Origin: Euryarchaeota archaeon UBA82
GTDB lineage: Archaea > Thermoplasmatota > Poseidoniia > Poseidoniales > Poseidoniaceae
Direction: 5' to 3'
Assembly: GCA_002496635.1 (NCBI GenBank)
Contig: DAKQ01000040.1
Location: forward strand, 1 to 15,357
Length of the DNA: 15,357 nucleotides
Of this stretch, positions 6,485 to 13,410 are shown piece after piece. The notes beneath the pieces are model-generated. The model was not told where the DNA came from, made no database searches, and worked only from the letters and a program-made list of their open reading frames with translations. Made by a program: the position numbers and the translations under genes. Positions within the stretch are counted from its first letter, which is position 1. Each line of letters starts with the position of its first letter.

Positions 6485-8722
6485 CTAGACCGGCGATAGG
6501 TCAAGACGTCCAGACCAAAGGTCGAGTCCTCGGATTCGACATGGGAAGAGTTGTCCAAGTTCAAGCAGAGCATGTTCGCCTTGCCCATCTCGCCCTTCTT
6601 CCAATAGTTGGAGCCCATAATCGTCAATGAACAAATTCTTCTTTTTGGATAATTGTTTGAGGTGCATTCGTCCATGCATGGAACCATCATCTTTGAGATC
6701 GAGGAATATCCAAGGTGTTCTCAAACCAACGACTCGAGCATTCCACTGTTGATGTTCTGAAAGACGTAGATGCCAATTTAGTGCAACAGCCACAAGTTCC
6801 CATTCAAGCACTTGTGCCATTCTTCCCTGAGAGGAACAGTGTTCGCTTAATGAAGACAATTCCTCTTCGTTGTAGACCCATTCTTTGTTGTGCAAATGTG
6901 CTTTGAGTTGACGGTGTACAATCAAATCAGGATATCTGCGTATTGGACTTGTGAAATGAGCATATGCGTCAAGATTGAGGCCGAAATGACCCACATTAAC
7001 GACATCATAGCGAGCGCGATTCATCAGTTGGAAGAGTCCCTGATCAACGACTCGTCGCATGGAAGCGCTGAGTGAAACGGCTTTCTCTTGCGCTTGTCGT
7101 AAACCATCGAGCATCTCATCTCTTGCATCTTGATCTGAAACTTCTTTGAGATAATCTGGTACGTCAGTATTCTCTTCGCCGGAGGATTCCAAACCACTCA
7201 AGTCGATACTATTTCCCGCCCAAGAACCGAGTAAACTTGCTAATTCATCAGTATCATTTTGACCCTTTGATTTTGTTCGCGGTTCTGGTAATGTGATGCC
7301 AATATTCAGGGCTTTGAGTTGCTCGTTGAGATCTCGCACATCGATTGAATCTGGTGATGGGTGGCAACGCCATGGGAGTAATGCGCCTTTTGAACCGAGC
7401 ATTTCACCAACAATATTGTTGGTCTTAACCATGAATGTTTCAATCATCTTTGTTGCCTTATTTGGCCATTTAACATCGATTCGAACCGAACCATCGTCCT
7501 GAATACGCGGGCGTTGTTCTCCTTGTTGAACATTCAATCGAAGTTCATCCTTTTGCCAGTGCTCAGCAAGGGTGAAGAGTTCATCCCACCTCGAATCCTC
7601 AAGTGTGTCTTCATACGCAAGATTTTCTTTGACATTAATGACTGCTTCATGCGCTTTTGATTCGACAACGGTCATGTTTTCATCGAGTTTCATCTCGATA
7701 ACCATTGCTAATCGAGGAACATTTGCTCGAAGTGAGCACAAGTCATCTGCTAGCCTAAACGGGAGCATTGGAAGAACACCATGAGGTAAATACACCGATG
7801 TTGCTCTTGCTTGCGCAGTCGCATCGAGACGAGAATCGGGAGTGACGTAATGGGCAACATCGGCTATAGCAACCCATAGCGTTGAGTCGTTTCCACTCTT
7901 TTCGAAACAAATCGCATCATCAAAATCCTTTGCATCTGGAGGGTCGATTGTTACAAATTGAAGGTGACGAAGATCCGTTCGGCCTTTGCTAATCTCAGCC
8001 TCAGCATTGACATCAGGTAACGTCTCTGCCCACGATTCAAGGGATGAATCATAGGAGGATGGGAACGGATTGAGGTTGTTTTTTCTTCGCCATGCAAGCC
8101 TTTGTTGGAGCAGTTCAAGCAAGGTCCAGTGTTTACTTTCGACCAACATCCACGCCATTGCTGGTTCGAATTCTGGAAATCTCAACCCAGACTTACGGGC
8201 AGCAAGACGTTTAATTTCGAGTTCGAGATTGAACGATTTCCATTTCATCCCCGTGTGTTCGTGAATTGAACATCCTTCAGGTAAAGAAGTCCCAGTAAGC
8301 ATTGCTTCCCACGTTTCTATGAGGAGAGAAAAGGCCTGTCGATCTGCCTCAGCCCACTGTTCTTCCTCTCCTTCAAGTCGAGCGAGTTGAGATGACCAGC
8401 GCGAGACAGCTCCATTGATTTCGTCGATATCTCCACGTGAGCGGGGTCGAACTGAATTGTTTCCTTGCCATGTGAAGTGTGTGGAATTACTCCGACTTGA
8501 GGTGATTATTTTCGCAACATCATCCATCAATCGCTTTCGATAGGATTTGTCATCTTCTCGTGAAGGAGGGCGATTTTCGTGCTGGAGGATGAAATCAACC
8601 ATCTCATCGAGCGACCAATCCTTCCCCCAGAGTTCATCTTCGCGAAGTAAGGAAGTAAAACGTCTCCAAAATCGTTCGTCGTCGGGGCCACGATAACTGT
8701 TCTTTTTGTTGTGTTTTGACAT
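6485..8722 (-). CDS. RNase II/RNase R family 3'-5' exoribonuclease
   Basis: With the start at 8722 this is 745 residues. The catalytic RNB domain begins near residue 250; IDPPDAKDFDDA supplies the four acidic metal ligands D260, D266, D268 and D269. AHFTSPIRRYPDLIVHR (about 587-604) is the signature near the domain end. The last 80 residues (from WNARVVG) look like an S1/OB RNA-binding domain. The first 250 residues have no cold-shock domain that I can recognise and are rich in W, L and charged residues. An acidic segment at about 478-534 looks like an insertion compared with bacterial RNase R. The enzyme should degrade RNA processively from the 3' end. ATG at 8722 lies 4 bases after the dnaJ stop and is preferred; an in-frame ATG at 8740 would overlap dnaJ and add six residues (MWGCNF). 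No strong ribosome site precedes either, suggesting translational coupling with dnaJ. Confidence 0.9.
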   Translation of the reverse strand: MSKHNKKNSYRGPDDERFWRRFTSLLREDELWGKDWSLDEMVDFILQHENRPPSREDDKSYRKRLMDDVAKIITSSRSNSTHFTWQGNNSVRPRSRGDIDEINGAVSRWSSQLARLEGEEEQWAEADRQAFSLLIETWEAMLTGTSLPEGCSIHEHTGMKWKSFNLELEIKRLAARKSGLRFPEFEPAMAWMLVESKHWTLLELLQQRLAWRRKNNLNPFPSSYDSSLESWAETLPDVNAEAEISKGRTDLRHLQFVTIDPPDAKDFDDAICFEKSGNDSTLWVAIADVAHYVTPDSRLDATAQARATSVYLPHGVLPMLPFRLADDLCSLRANVPRLAMVIEMKLDENMTVVESKAHEAVINVKENLAYEDTLEDSRWDELFTLAEHWQKDELRLNVQQGEQRPRIQDDGSVRIDVKWPNKATKMIETFMVKTNNIVGEMLGSKGALLPWRCHPSPDSIDVRDLNEQLKALNIGITLPEPRTKSKGQNDTDELASLLGSWAGNSIDLSGLESSGEENTDVPDYLKEVSDQDARDEMLDGLRQAQEKAVSLSASMRRVVDQGLFQLMNRARYDVVNVGHFGLNLDAYAHFTSPIRRYPDLIVHRQLKAHLHNKEWVYNEEELSSLSEHCSSQGRMAQVLEWELVAVALNWHLRLSEHQQWNARVVGLRTPWIFLDLKDDGSMHGRMHLKQLSKKKNLFIDDYGLQLLEEGRDGQGEHALLELGQLFPCRIRGLDLWSGRLDLSPV

Positions 8723-8726
8723 AAAA

Positions 8727-9614
8727 TTACAGCCCCACATCCTTGAGCTGGCCGAGGATTTCGATTTGTTCCGAGGTCAATTCTTCATGTTCATCGAGAA
8801 TAAATTCAAGATCTAAATCTCCTTGGAGATAGCCTGCTTTTGCCATTCGTCTTCTATCACCAGGTTGGCTGTTTCCAGCCACACTTAGAAGCCCACTTTT
8901 CCCGGATGGTAGGTTCACTTTGACCTTACCGCCAAGCATCATCGTTGAGTAAGGAATGGATACTTGTTGAATGAGAATTCCGTTTTCCCAGCGCCTTCCT
9001 TCTCCAGCATCGATTCGGAACGTAACATGAAGATCGCCTGCAGTTCCTTGTGGATGCTCGTTTCCTTGCCCCTTCAGACGCTTGGAGGTTCCGTGTTTGA
9101 CACCAGGTTCAATCCGGATCTTGAAATTCTGAGTGGTCTTGGAGGCTACGTTACCATTTCCAACCTTGATGCGTTGTGCTTGGAATGTGATTTCACCACC
9201 CTTGATCGCTTGTTCCATTTCCACATCCACTGAAACATGAATGTCGCTGCCTTTGGGCCTTGCTTGAGGCCTTTGTTGACGCTGTTGGAATGGATTTTGC
9301 TGCTGTCCGCCGAACATTTGTCCGATCATATCTTCGAAGCCGCCGCCCATGCCTCCACCGAAAGGAGAACGGCCACCCCCTCCTCCAAACATGTTTTCCA
9401 TACGCTTTTTCTGCTCGTATTCTTGACGCTTTGAAGCATCTCCAATCATCTCATACGCGGCTTGAACTTCTTTGAATTTGGCTTCAGCAGCGGCATCATT
9501 TGGATTCCGATCGGGATGGTGTTTACGAGCAAGTTTTCGAAATGCTCGTTTAATCTCAGCATCCGAGGCGTTGCGAGAAACACCTAGAGTAGCATAAGGG
9601 TCAGGCGAAGCCAT
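8727..9614 (-). CDS. DnaJ/Hsp40 co-chaperone, class without zinc finger (CbpA-like)
   Basis: A 295-residue J-protein. The J domain (about 5-68) has the essential HPD at 33-35, which stimulates Hsp70 ATPase activity. A Gly/Phe-rich linker with long G runs spans 75-103, followed by a Gln/Pro-rich stretch (104-119). The C-terminal substrate-binding beta domains (122-290) include KRLKGQGNEHPQGTAGDLHV-type motifs. There is no cysteine at all, so the zinc-finger region of canonical DnaJ is absent and the protein matches class II/CbpA-like. No dnaK or grpE is in view, so its Hsp70 partner is encoded elsewhere. The start is forced: an in-frame TAG lies three codons upstream and the J domain begins at once. 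The best ribosome site (9634-9639) is too far away and instead serves a short overlapping upstream ORF. The gene diverges from secE. Confidence 0.93.
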   Translation of the reverse strand: MASPDPYATLGVSRNASDAEIKRAFRKLARKHHPDRNPNDAAAEAKFKEVQAAYEMIGDASKRQEYEQKKRMENMFGGGGGRSPFGGGMGGGFEDMIGQMFGGQQQNPFQQRQQRPQARPKGSDIHVSVDVEMEQAIKGGEITFQAQRIKVGNGNVASKTTQNFKIRIEPGVKHGTSKRLKGQGNEHPQGTAGDLHVTFRIDAGEGRRWENGILIQQVSIPYSTMMLGGKVKVNLPSGKSGLLSVAGNSQPGDRRRMAKAGYLQGDLDLEFILDEHEELTSEQIEILGQLKDVGL

Positions 9615-9628
9615 ACAAGGCTACGCAT
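9584..9628 (-). CDS. Putative 14-codon upstream ORF overlapping the dnaJ start
   Basis: ATG at 9628 opens a 14-residue frame (MRSLVWLRLTLMLL, then TAG at 9584-9586). It overlaps the first 31 bases of dnaJ in another frame. A GGGGTGA ribosome site at 9633-9639 is ideally spaced for this ATG (about 5 bases) but 19 or more bases from the dnaJ ATG. It may be a leader peptide that couples or limits dnaJ translation, or it may be a chance frame if dnaJ mRNA is leaderless. It is hypothetical; no homology is claimed. Confidence 0.3.
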   Translation of the reverse strand: MRSLVWLRLTLMLL

Positions 9629-9694
9629 CCGTTCACCCCTCATCAACTCTTGCCGAATATTGCTTCGTTTCGAAAACCAATTCGCGTGGAAGCG

Positions 9695-9703
9695 GTTATA
9701 ATA
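9695..9703 (+). promoter_or_regulatory. TATA-like box of the secE-spt5 transcript
   Basis: GTTATAATA lies 37-45 bases before the secE ATG. A start of transcription about 25 bases downstream of its centre would fall near 9724, just before the GAGGT ribosome site, which fits a short-leadered mRNA. It lies in the 125-base divergent spacer shared with dnaJ. Confidence 0.5.
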
Positions 9704-9728
9704 GGGGGTTGGGTCGGTAGGAAAGCAC

Positions 9729-9733
9729 GAGGT
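9729..9733 (+). promoter_or_regulatory. secE: Ribosome binding site deciding the secE start
   Basis: GAGGT with a 6-base spacer to ATG at 9740. It supports this start over an in-frame ATG at 9650, which lies upstream of the TATA-like box and would add 30 residues unlike any SecE. Confidence 0.6.
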
Positions 9734-9739
9734 TGTACC

Positions 9740-10006
9740 ATGTCGGATAAAAAAGATGATTCACGCACATTCGAGGATGCTGTTCAGGACCGTCAAGACT
9801 GGATAGAAGCCCAGTTCCGTAAGATTTCCCGTGGCTCTTGGGCTCGAATTATTCGAATGGCGCGAAAGCCGACGCCTCAAGAATTCAAACAAACCAGCAT
9901 CATCTGTGGTATTGGTCTGTTCGTTCTTGGAGCAATCGGATTTATCTTACTCGTTCTTATGGACAATTTCCTTCCTTGGTTGATTCATGATGTATTCGGA
10001 ATCTGA
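9740..10006 (+). CDS. secE: SecE / Sec61-gamma subunit of the protein translocase
   Basis: An 88-residue protein with the compact archaeal/eukaryotic SecE plan. It has a charged N-terminus (1-28), an amphipathic helix (about 30-50) containing WARIIRMARKPTPQEFKQ, where the R-x-x-x-x-x-KP-x-x-x-EF pattern is characteristic, and one membrane helix (about 53-74, ICGIGLFVLGAIGFILLVLM). SecE clamps the SecY channel in the membrane. The family is usually 55-90 residues, so the length fits; the acidic N-terminal extension (DDSRTFEDAVQD) is a little longer than the minimum. The start at 9740 is set by the ribosome site. It lies 20 bases before spt5; secE followed by spt5 is a conserved archaeal gene pair, which strengthens both calls. 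Confidence 0.92.
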   Translation: MSDKKDDSRTFEDAVQDRQDWIEAQFRKISRGSWARIIRMARKPTPQEFKQTSIICGIGLFVLGAIGFILLVLMDNFLPWLIHDVFGI

Positions 10007-10015
10007 GGATTAGTT

Positions 10016-10020
10016 GGTGA
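10016..10020 (+). promoter_or_regulatory. spt5: Ribosome binding site deciding the spt5 start
   Basis: GGTGA with a 6-base spacer to ATG at 10027, right after the secE stop. It favours ATG 10027 over the TTG one codon upstream. Confidence 0.6.
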
Positions 10021-10026
10021 TTATTG

Positions 10027-10944
10027 ATGACTGAAGCGTTTATTGTTTTTGTACGATTTGAAGAAAAGCTGCTGCTTCTTAACCGAAGCAAAGAGGACAA
10101 TGATTTCCCAGGTCTCTGGGATGGTGTATGGGGCGCTGGAGATACTCCAGAAGAAGTTCTTGCACGTGTAACCGAAGCAACAGGACTTGCTCCTGAGACA
10201 CTTGAATACGTTGGGACCGGACCAGAACGTGGTGTAGACATGGGCCGTTCACTCGTCGATGTTATGCCAATTCTCGTTGCAACAAGTTCCGATGATGTAA
10301 CGCCATCAGGACGATACGTTTCTCACGAATGGATCGACCCTGGTAAGTTGCTCGAATACAACTGTGTCTTTTCCAACATGGATGAAATGGAAGGCTCTGA
10401 GAAGTTGTTCCGTGAAATGTATGGATCTGTCGGCTCTTTCCTCTACATCGTCAAAACAGCGATTGGTTCTGAACAACGTGTTGCTGATGAAATGTATGCT
10501 CGTCTCCACGGAAGCGGTTCTTTAACTGCGCTTCAAGGAGAGATTTTCTCTGTCCTTCATCCGAACAACATGAGAGGATACCTCTTTGTTGAATCCAGTG
10601 CGCTTCATCACGTCGAGAAATTGATTGGTCGCTCTGGTGGCCGTGATCCAAGTGCTCGAAGAGGCATTACGCAAACACCTCTGAAGAACGCGAAGACCGT
10701 TCTACCAGGAGAGGCTCCATTGTTGGATATCTTGCCATACTTGGAACCAAAGGCCGTTACTTCTGGAATCGAAGTTGGATGCATCGTCGAAATTGTTTCA
10801 GGTGCATTCAAGGGCGAAAAAGCTCGTGTAACAAGCGTTTCAGAAACCAAGGAAGAAGTCAGTATGGAACTTTACGAACAACCGATTCCAATGACTCTCA
10901 ACATGCGTGGAGACCACGTACGTGTTATCGACCGAATCGTTTGA
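10027..10944 (+). CDS. spt5: Transcription elongation factor Spt5 with N-terminal Nudix-like domain
   Basis: A 305-residue protein, about twice the usual archaeal Spt5 length (near 150). The C-terminal half is ordinary Spt5: an NGN domain from about 136 (SFLYIVKTAIGSEQRVADEM) through NMRGYLFVES (181-190), and a KOW domain at about 246-275 (VGCIVEIVSGAFKGEKARV). Spt5 binds the RNA polymerase clamp, with Spt4, to raise processivity. The N-terminal half (2-110) resembles a Nudix hydrolase: FIVFVRFEEKLLLLNRS, FPGLWDGVWGAGDTPEEV and TEATGL. The Nudix box is degenerate: it is one residue short around LARVTEATGL, and the RE and EE metal-binding pairs are not kept. This half is therefore probably a binding or structural domain rather than an active pyrophosphatase. 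The frame is continuous, with no sign of frameshift between the halves. The pairing with secE supports the Spt5 identity; the Nudix assignment is from pattern only. Confidence 0.88.
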   Translation: MTEAFIVFVRFEEKLLLLNRSKEDNDFPGLWDGVWGAGDTPEEVLARVTEATGLAPETLEYVGTGPERGVDMGRSLVDVMPILVATSSDDVTPSGRYVSHEWIDPGKLLEYNCVFSNMDEMEGSEKLFREMYGSVGSFLYIVKTAIGSEQRVADEMYARLHGSGSLTALQGEIFSVLHPNNMRGYLFVESSALHHVEKLIGRSGGRDPSARRGITQTPLKNAKTVLPGEAPLLDILPYLEPKAVTSGIEVGCIVEIVSGAFKGEKARVTSVSETKEEVSMELYEQPIPMTLNMRGDHVRVIDRIV

Positions 10945-10962
10945 TCTTCATTTGATATCTTT

Positions 10963-11019
10963 AACGAGACTCTTTGATAATGGCCAATTTCGAACGTCTG
11001 ACTTCAGAAGAGCCTCGTT
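10963..11019 (+). other. Long imperfect hairpin in the spt5-MFS spacer
   Basis: AACGAGACTCT (10963-10973) is nearly the reverse complement of AGAGCCTCGTT (11009-11019), with one mismatch, and the pair extends inward by one more base pair. The loop is about 33 bases. It begins 18 bases after the spt5 stop and may be a 3'-end structure or processing site for the secE-spt5 mRNA. There is no T-run after it. The 121-base spacer also holds an 18-codon ORF (10980-11036) without a ribosome site, which I do not call as a gene. Confidence 0.35.
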
Positions 11020-11065
11020 TCAAAGAACAAGAATAAATTGATAGAAGTTTATCTGTGCAAGACCA

Positions 11066-13288
11066 GTGAAGGTATTCATACTACGAACTGAAGGGAAAAG
11101 CCAAGGGGGCATTTCAATTCAGAATAAAAATCGTGTGACTTGTATTGGGTTTTGTTTGGTTTTGCTCACAAGTCTGTTTGCCTCCAGTGTGTATGGGCAG
11201 GTCTCAGATACTACTCAACCAACTCCCGAAAATGACACAATGTATCTCTGGGGAGATTCGTCTCTTGCGAATGGAAATTGTTTTATCCATTTTTCATCGG
11301 ATGAAACAACAGAGTTTGGATTTGGTGAATTCGATGAGACTCAAAACATTGATTTTTCCTGCTCGTTAAGCAACCCTCTTTCACAAGAATTGTTTCTCGA
11401 TTCTGAAGGTAGCATTGCTTTGAGTCTTGGTTTTCTTATACAATCAACAGAAAATAGTGGAGACGATCTTGTTCTTTCTTTTCTAAAGGATTCAGAAGTT
11501 CTTGCTCAAAAAGAATTTGTTATTCCAACGTATGAAGATGAGCAGATTAACTGGAATATTCAAATCACTGAGAACATGTCCTATTGGGAAGAAGGCACCC
11601 TTCCTGTTCTACAGGTTCAATTCAACAAACCTGGGCCAACAACACTTGAATGCCTCGATCCAGCTAAACTCATTGCAGGGTGTGAGCCGAAATTCCGTAT
11701 GTATTACTCGGACAACACTGCCGGTTTGACTGTAGAGGGAGTATTCCCTATTCTGAATGCTTCAGACCCAGGTGCACTAAATCCAAATCAACCAGCCGAT
11801 GAGAGCGAAGCAACAGCACTATCTGTCGGTGAAGGGGCTATCTCAGTTATCTTGTTTACACCCTGGTTCATTGGAATCATCTTGTTTGTCGGTTTCATTA
11901 CAATGAGGAGCGAACGTTTTCAATTGGGAGTTGTTCTCGAAGAGGAATCAGAAGAAACCGAACATGTTGAACGATTACCGGAAGGAAAAACATTGGAAGA
12001 TAGCTATCGTGCTCGAGTGCTCACGTTGTGTGCTTTGTATGTGGCTCAAGGAATTCCTTGGGGTTTCATCACAGTCACATTCGTAACCTTCCTTGCTGGT
12101 GAAGGCGTTGGTGCTGGAGAACTCGCGTTACTGCTTACGCTTGGAACGCTTCCCTGGTCGGTGAAATTCCTTTGGGGGCCAGTTATTGATCGATTCCAAT
12201 ATCCAAAGATGGGGAGGAGAAGACCTTGGGTTCTCATCGCTCAATTTGGAATGATTATCTCCCTGTCTGCAATGCTTTTCATTCCAGACCCGACCGAAGA
12301 TTTGACAGTTATTGCAACGATGTTTTTGATTTACAATATTTTCACATCTCTTCAAGACGTAAGTACAGATGCCCTCGCAGTCGATGTACTCAAGCCACAT
12401 GAACTTGAAAAGGTCAACAGTTACATGTTCACTGCAAAAGCAGTGGGAGGTATCATCGGAGGTGCAGGGTTAGGTACAATCATTGGCTTTGTAGGGATCA
12501 AAGGAGCCATTTTCTTGCAAATTCCAATCCTCGTGATCATTATGCTTGTACCGTTGTTCATGACAGAACGACCTGGAGAGAAGCTGTTCCCATGGAGTGA
12601 AGATTCAGATCTACCATTTTGGGAAGATGTTGAAGAAAAGAGAGATATCAAAGATATCTTTTCAGATGTGAAAACTGCTTTCTCACTGCGCTCAGCACAG
12701 TTAGGAATTGGGCTCAGTCTTGTCATGTCCCTCTCTTTCTTCATGATTCCAGTTTTACCACTCTTGTTCGTTCGAGAACTGGGTTGGTCTGAAGAACAAT
12801 TCAATGCTACTAAGGGCGGACTTATTCTGATTGTCACAATGATTGGCTACATGATTGGAGGACAGTTAGGAAAACGCTTTGGAGGAAAACTCATCATCAT
12901 TTATTCTGCACTTGGCGCAGCAATACTGAACCTGATATGGGGATTAACAGAGCCAATGTGGGGAAGTGAATTGTTCATGATGTCAATATGGTGCCTTCAT
13001 ACAATTGCGTGGGCTATGGTGGCGATCAACACGTACTCGCTCATGATGAGGGTGACCTGGGGTAAGGTCGGAGGTACCCAGTTTACAGGGTACATGGCTA
13101 TGATGAATCTTTCAGCGATTATTGGCTATCAGTTAACAGATCCATTCGCAACTCGATTTGATTATCCTACGTTGTTTTTGCTTGCAGGATTACTCGAGAC
13201 ATTCGTCATTCTCGTTGCAGTGATGGTCGACCCAGATGAGACCAATCGCTTATTGCCAAATAATCAGTTGCCACAACCGCAGCCTTGA
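11066..13288 (+). CDS. MFS transporter, AmpG/SLC33-like, with N-terminal extracytoplasmic domain
   Basis: This 740-residue protein has three parts. An N-terminal signal or anchor helix (about 24-45, ending SSVYGQ) precedes an extracytoplasmic domain (about 46-255) with four cysteines (C72, C99, C196, C206), beta-rich and acidic. A membrane helix (about 258-280) and a charged cytoplasmic linker (EEESEETEHVERLPEG) follow. Then comes a 12-helix MFS domain (about 315-730). QGIPWGF (328-334), FLWGPVIDRF (368-377), GRRRPW (383-388) and QDVSTDALAVDVL (430-442) match the AmpG muropeptide permease/SLC33 acetyl-CoA transporter branch, where QD-x-x-x-D is characteristic. Archaea lack murein, so the substrate is unknown. 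The start is uncertain: GTG 11066 (no ribosome site, possible leaderless) or GTG 11135 (residue 24), which would open directly into the signal helix. Its 3' end overlaps a minus-strand microprotein gene by 25 bases. Confidence 0.82.
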   Translation: MKVFILRTEGKSQGGISIQNKNRVTCIGFCLVLLTSLFASSVYGQVSDTTQPTPENDTMYLWGDSSLANGNCFIHFSSDETTEFGFGEFDETQNIDFSCSLSNPLSQELFLDSEGSIALSLGFLIQSTENSGDDLVLSFLKDSEVLAQKEFVIPTYEDEQINWNIQITENMSYWEEGTLPVLQVQFNKPGPTTLECLDPAKLIAGCEPKFRMYYSDNTAGLTVEGVFPILNASDPGALNPNQPADESEATALSVGEGAISVILFTPWFIGIILFVGFITMRSERFQLGVVLEEESEETEHVERLPEGKTLEDSYRARVLTLCALYVAQGIPWGFITVTFVTFLAGEGVGAGELALLLTLGTLPWSVKFLWGPVIDRFQYPKMGRRRPWVLIAQFGMIISLSAMLFIPDPTEDLTVIATMFLIYNIFTSLQDVSTDALAVDVLKPHELEKVNSYMFTAKAVGGIIGGAGLGTIIGFVGIKGAIFLQIPILVIIMLVPLFMTERPGEKLFPWSEDSDLPFWEDVEEKRDIKDIFSDVKTAFSLRSAQLGIGLSLVMSLSFFMIPVLPLLFVRELGWSEEQFNATKGGLILIVTMIGYMIGGQLGKRFGGKLIIIYSALGAAILNLIWGLTEPMWGSELFMMSIWCLHTIAWAMVAINTYSLMMRVTWGKVGGTQFTGYMAMMNLSAIIGYQLTDPFATRFDYPTLFLLAGLLETFVILVAVMVDPDETNRLLPNNQLPQPQP

Positions 13289-13410
13289 ATTTGACAAGAG
13301 GCATCTACAACCTCTTCTTTTGGTTGTTCAACAACCTTCTTCTTTGGCTTGCGGCGGAAAATCTTGGAAACTCGAACTTTGCGTTGATTCTGAGATGTAC
13401 GTCGATTCAT
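13264..13410 (-). CDS. Small basic protein with cysteine-rich C-terminus, hypothetical
   Basis: A 48-residue frame from ATG at 13410 to TGA at 13264-13266. It is strongly basic in the first half (NRR, QRK, FRRKPKKK), has an acidic patch (PKEEVVD), and ends in CQIQGCGCGN with cysteines at 39, 44 and 46. An AGGAG ribosome site (13415-13419) precedes the ATG by 4 bases. The last 25 bases overlap the 3' end of the MFS gene tail to tail. I do not recognise a family. The basic half could bind nucleic acid or ribosomes and the Cys tail could bind metal or be redox active, but both are guesses. It is called as real because of the ribosome site, the biased composition and the lack of any plus-strand gene at this spot; the plus-strand frame here is only its hydrophobic shadow. 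Confidence 0.6.
   Translation of the reverse strand: MNRRTSQNQRKVRVSKIFRRKPKKKVVEQPKEEVVDASCQIQGCGCGN

Noticed and set aside
6208..6630. 140-residue plus-strand frame across the copA-RNase junction
   Set aside because: It is antisense to the copA metal-binding domain and the RNase C-terminus, both clearly real, and has no family features.
8723..8740. Start of the RNase at ATG 8740
   Set aside because: It would overlap dnaJ and add an odd MWGCNF head; ATG 8722 follows the dnaJ stop by 4 bases. Not excluded.
9650..9739. In-frame ATG at 9650 giving SecE 30 extra residues
   Set aside because: It lies upstream of the TATA-like box and has no ribosome site; ATG 9740 has GAGGT at ideal spacing and gives a normal SecE.
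10432..10944. Bacterial NusG instead of Spt5
   Set aside because: The pairing with a Sec61-gamma-like SecE and the archaeal pattern of the NGN-KOW region fit Spt5 better.
10980..11036. 18-codon frame in the spt5-MFS spacer as a gene
   Set aside because: No ribosome site, very short and mostly inside the hairpin; kept only as a side note to the hairpin.
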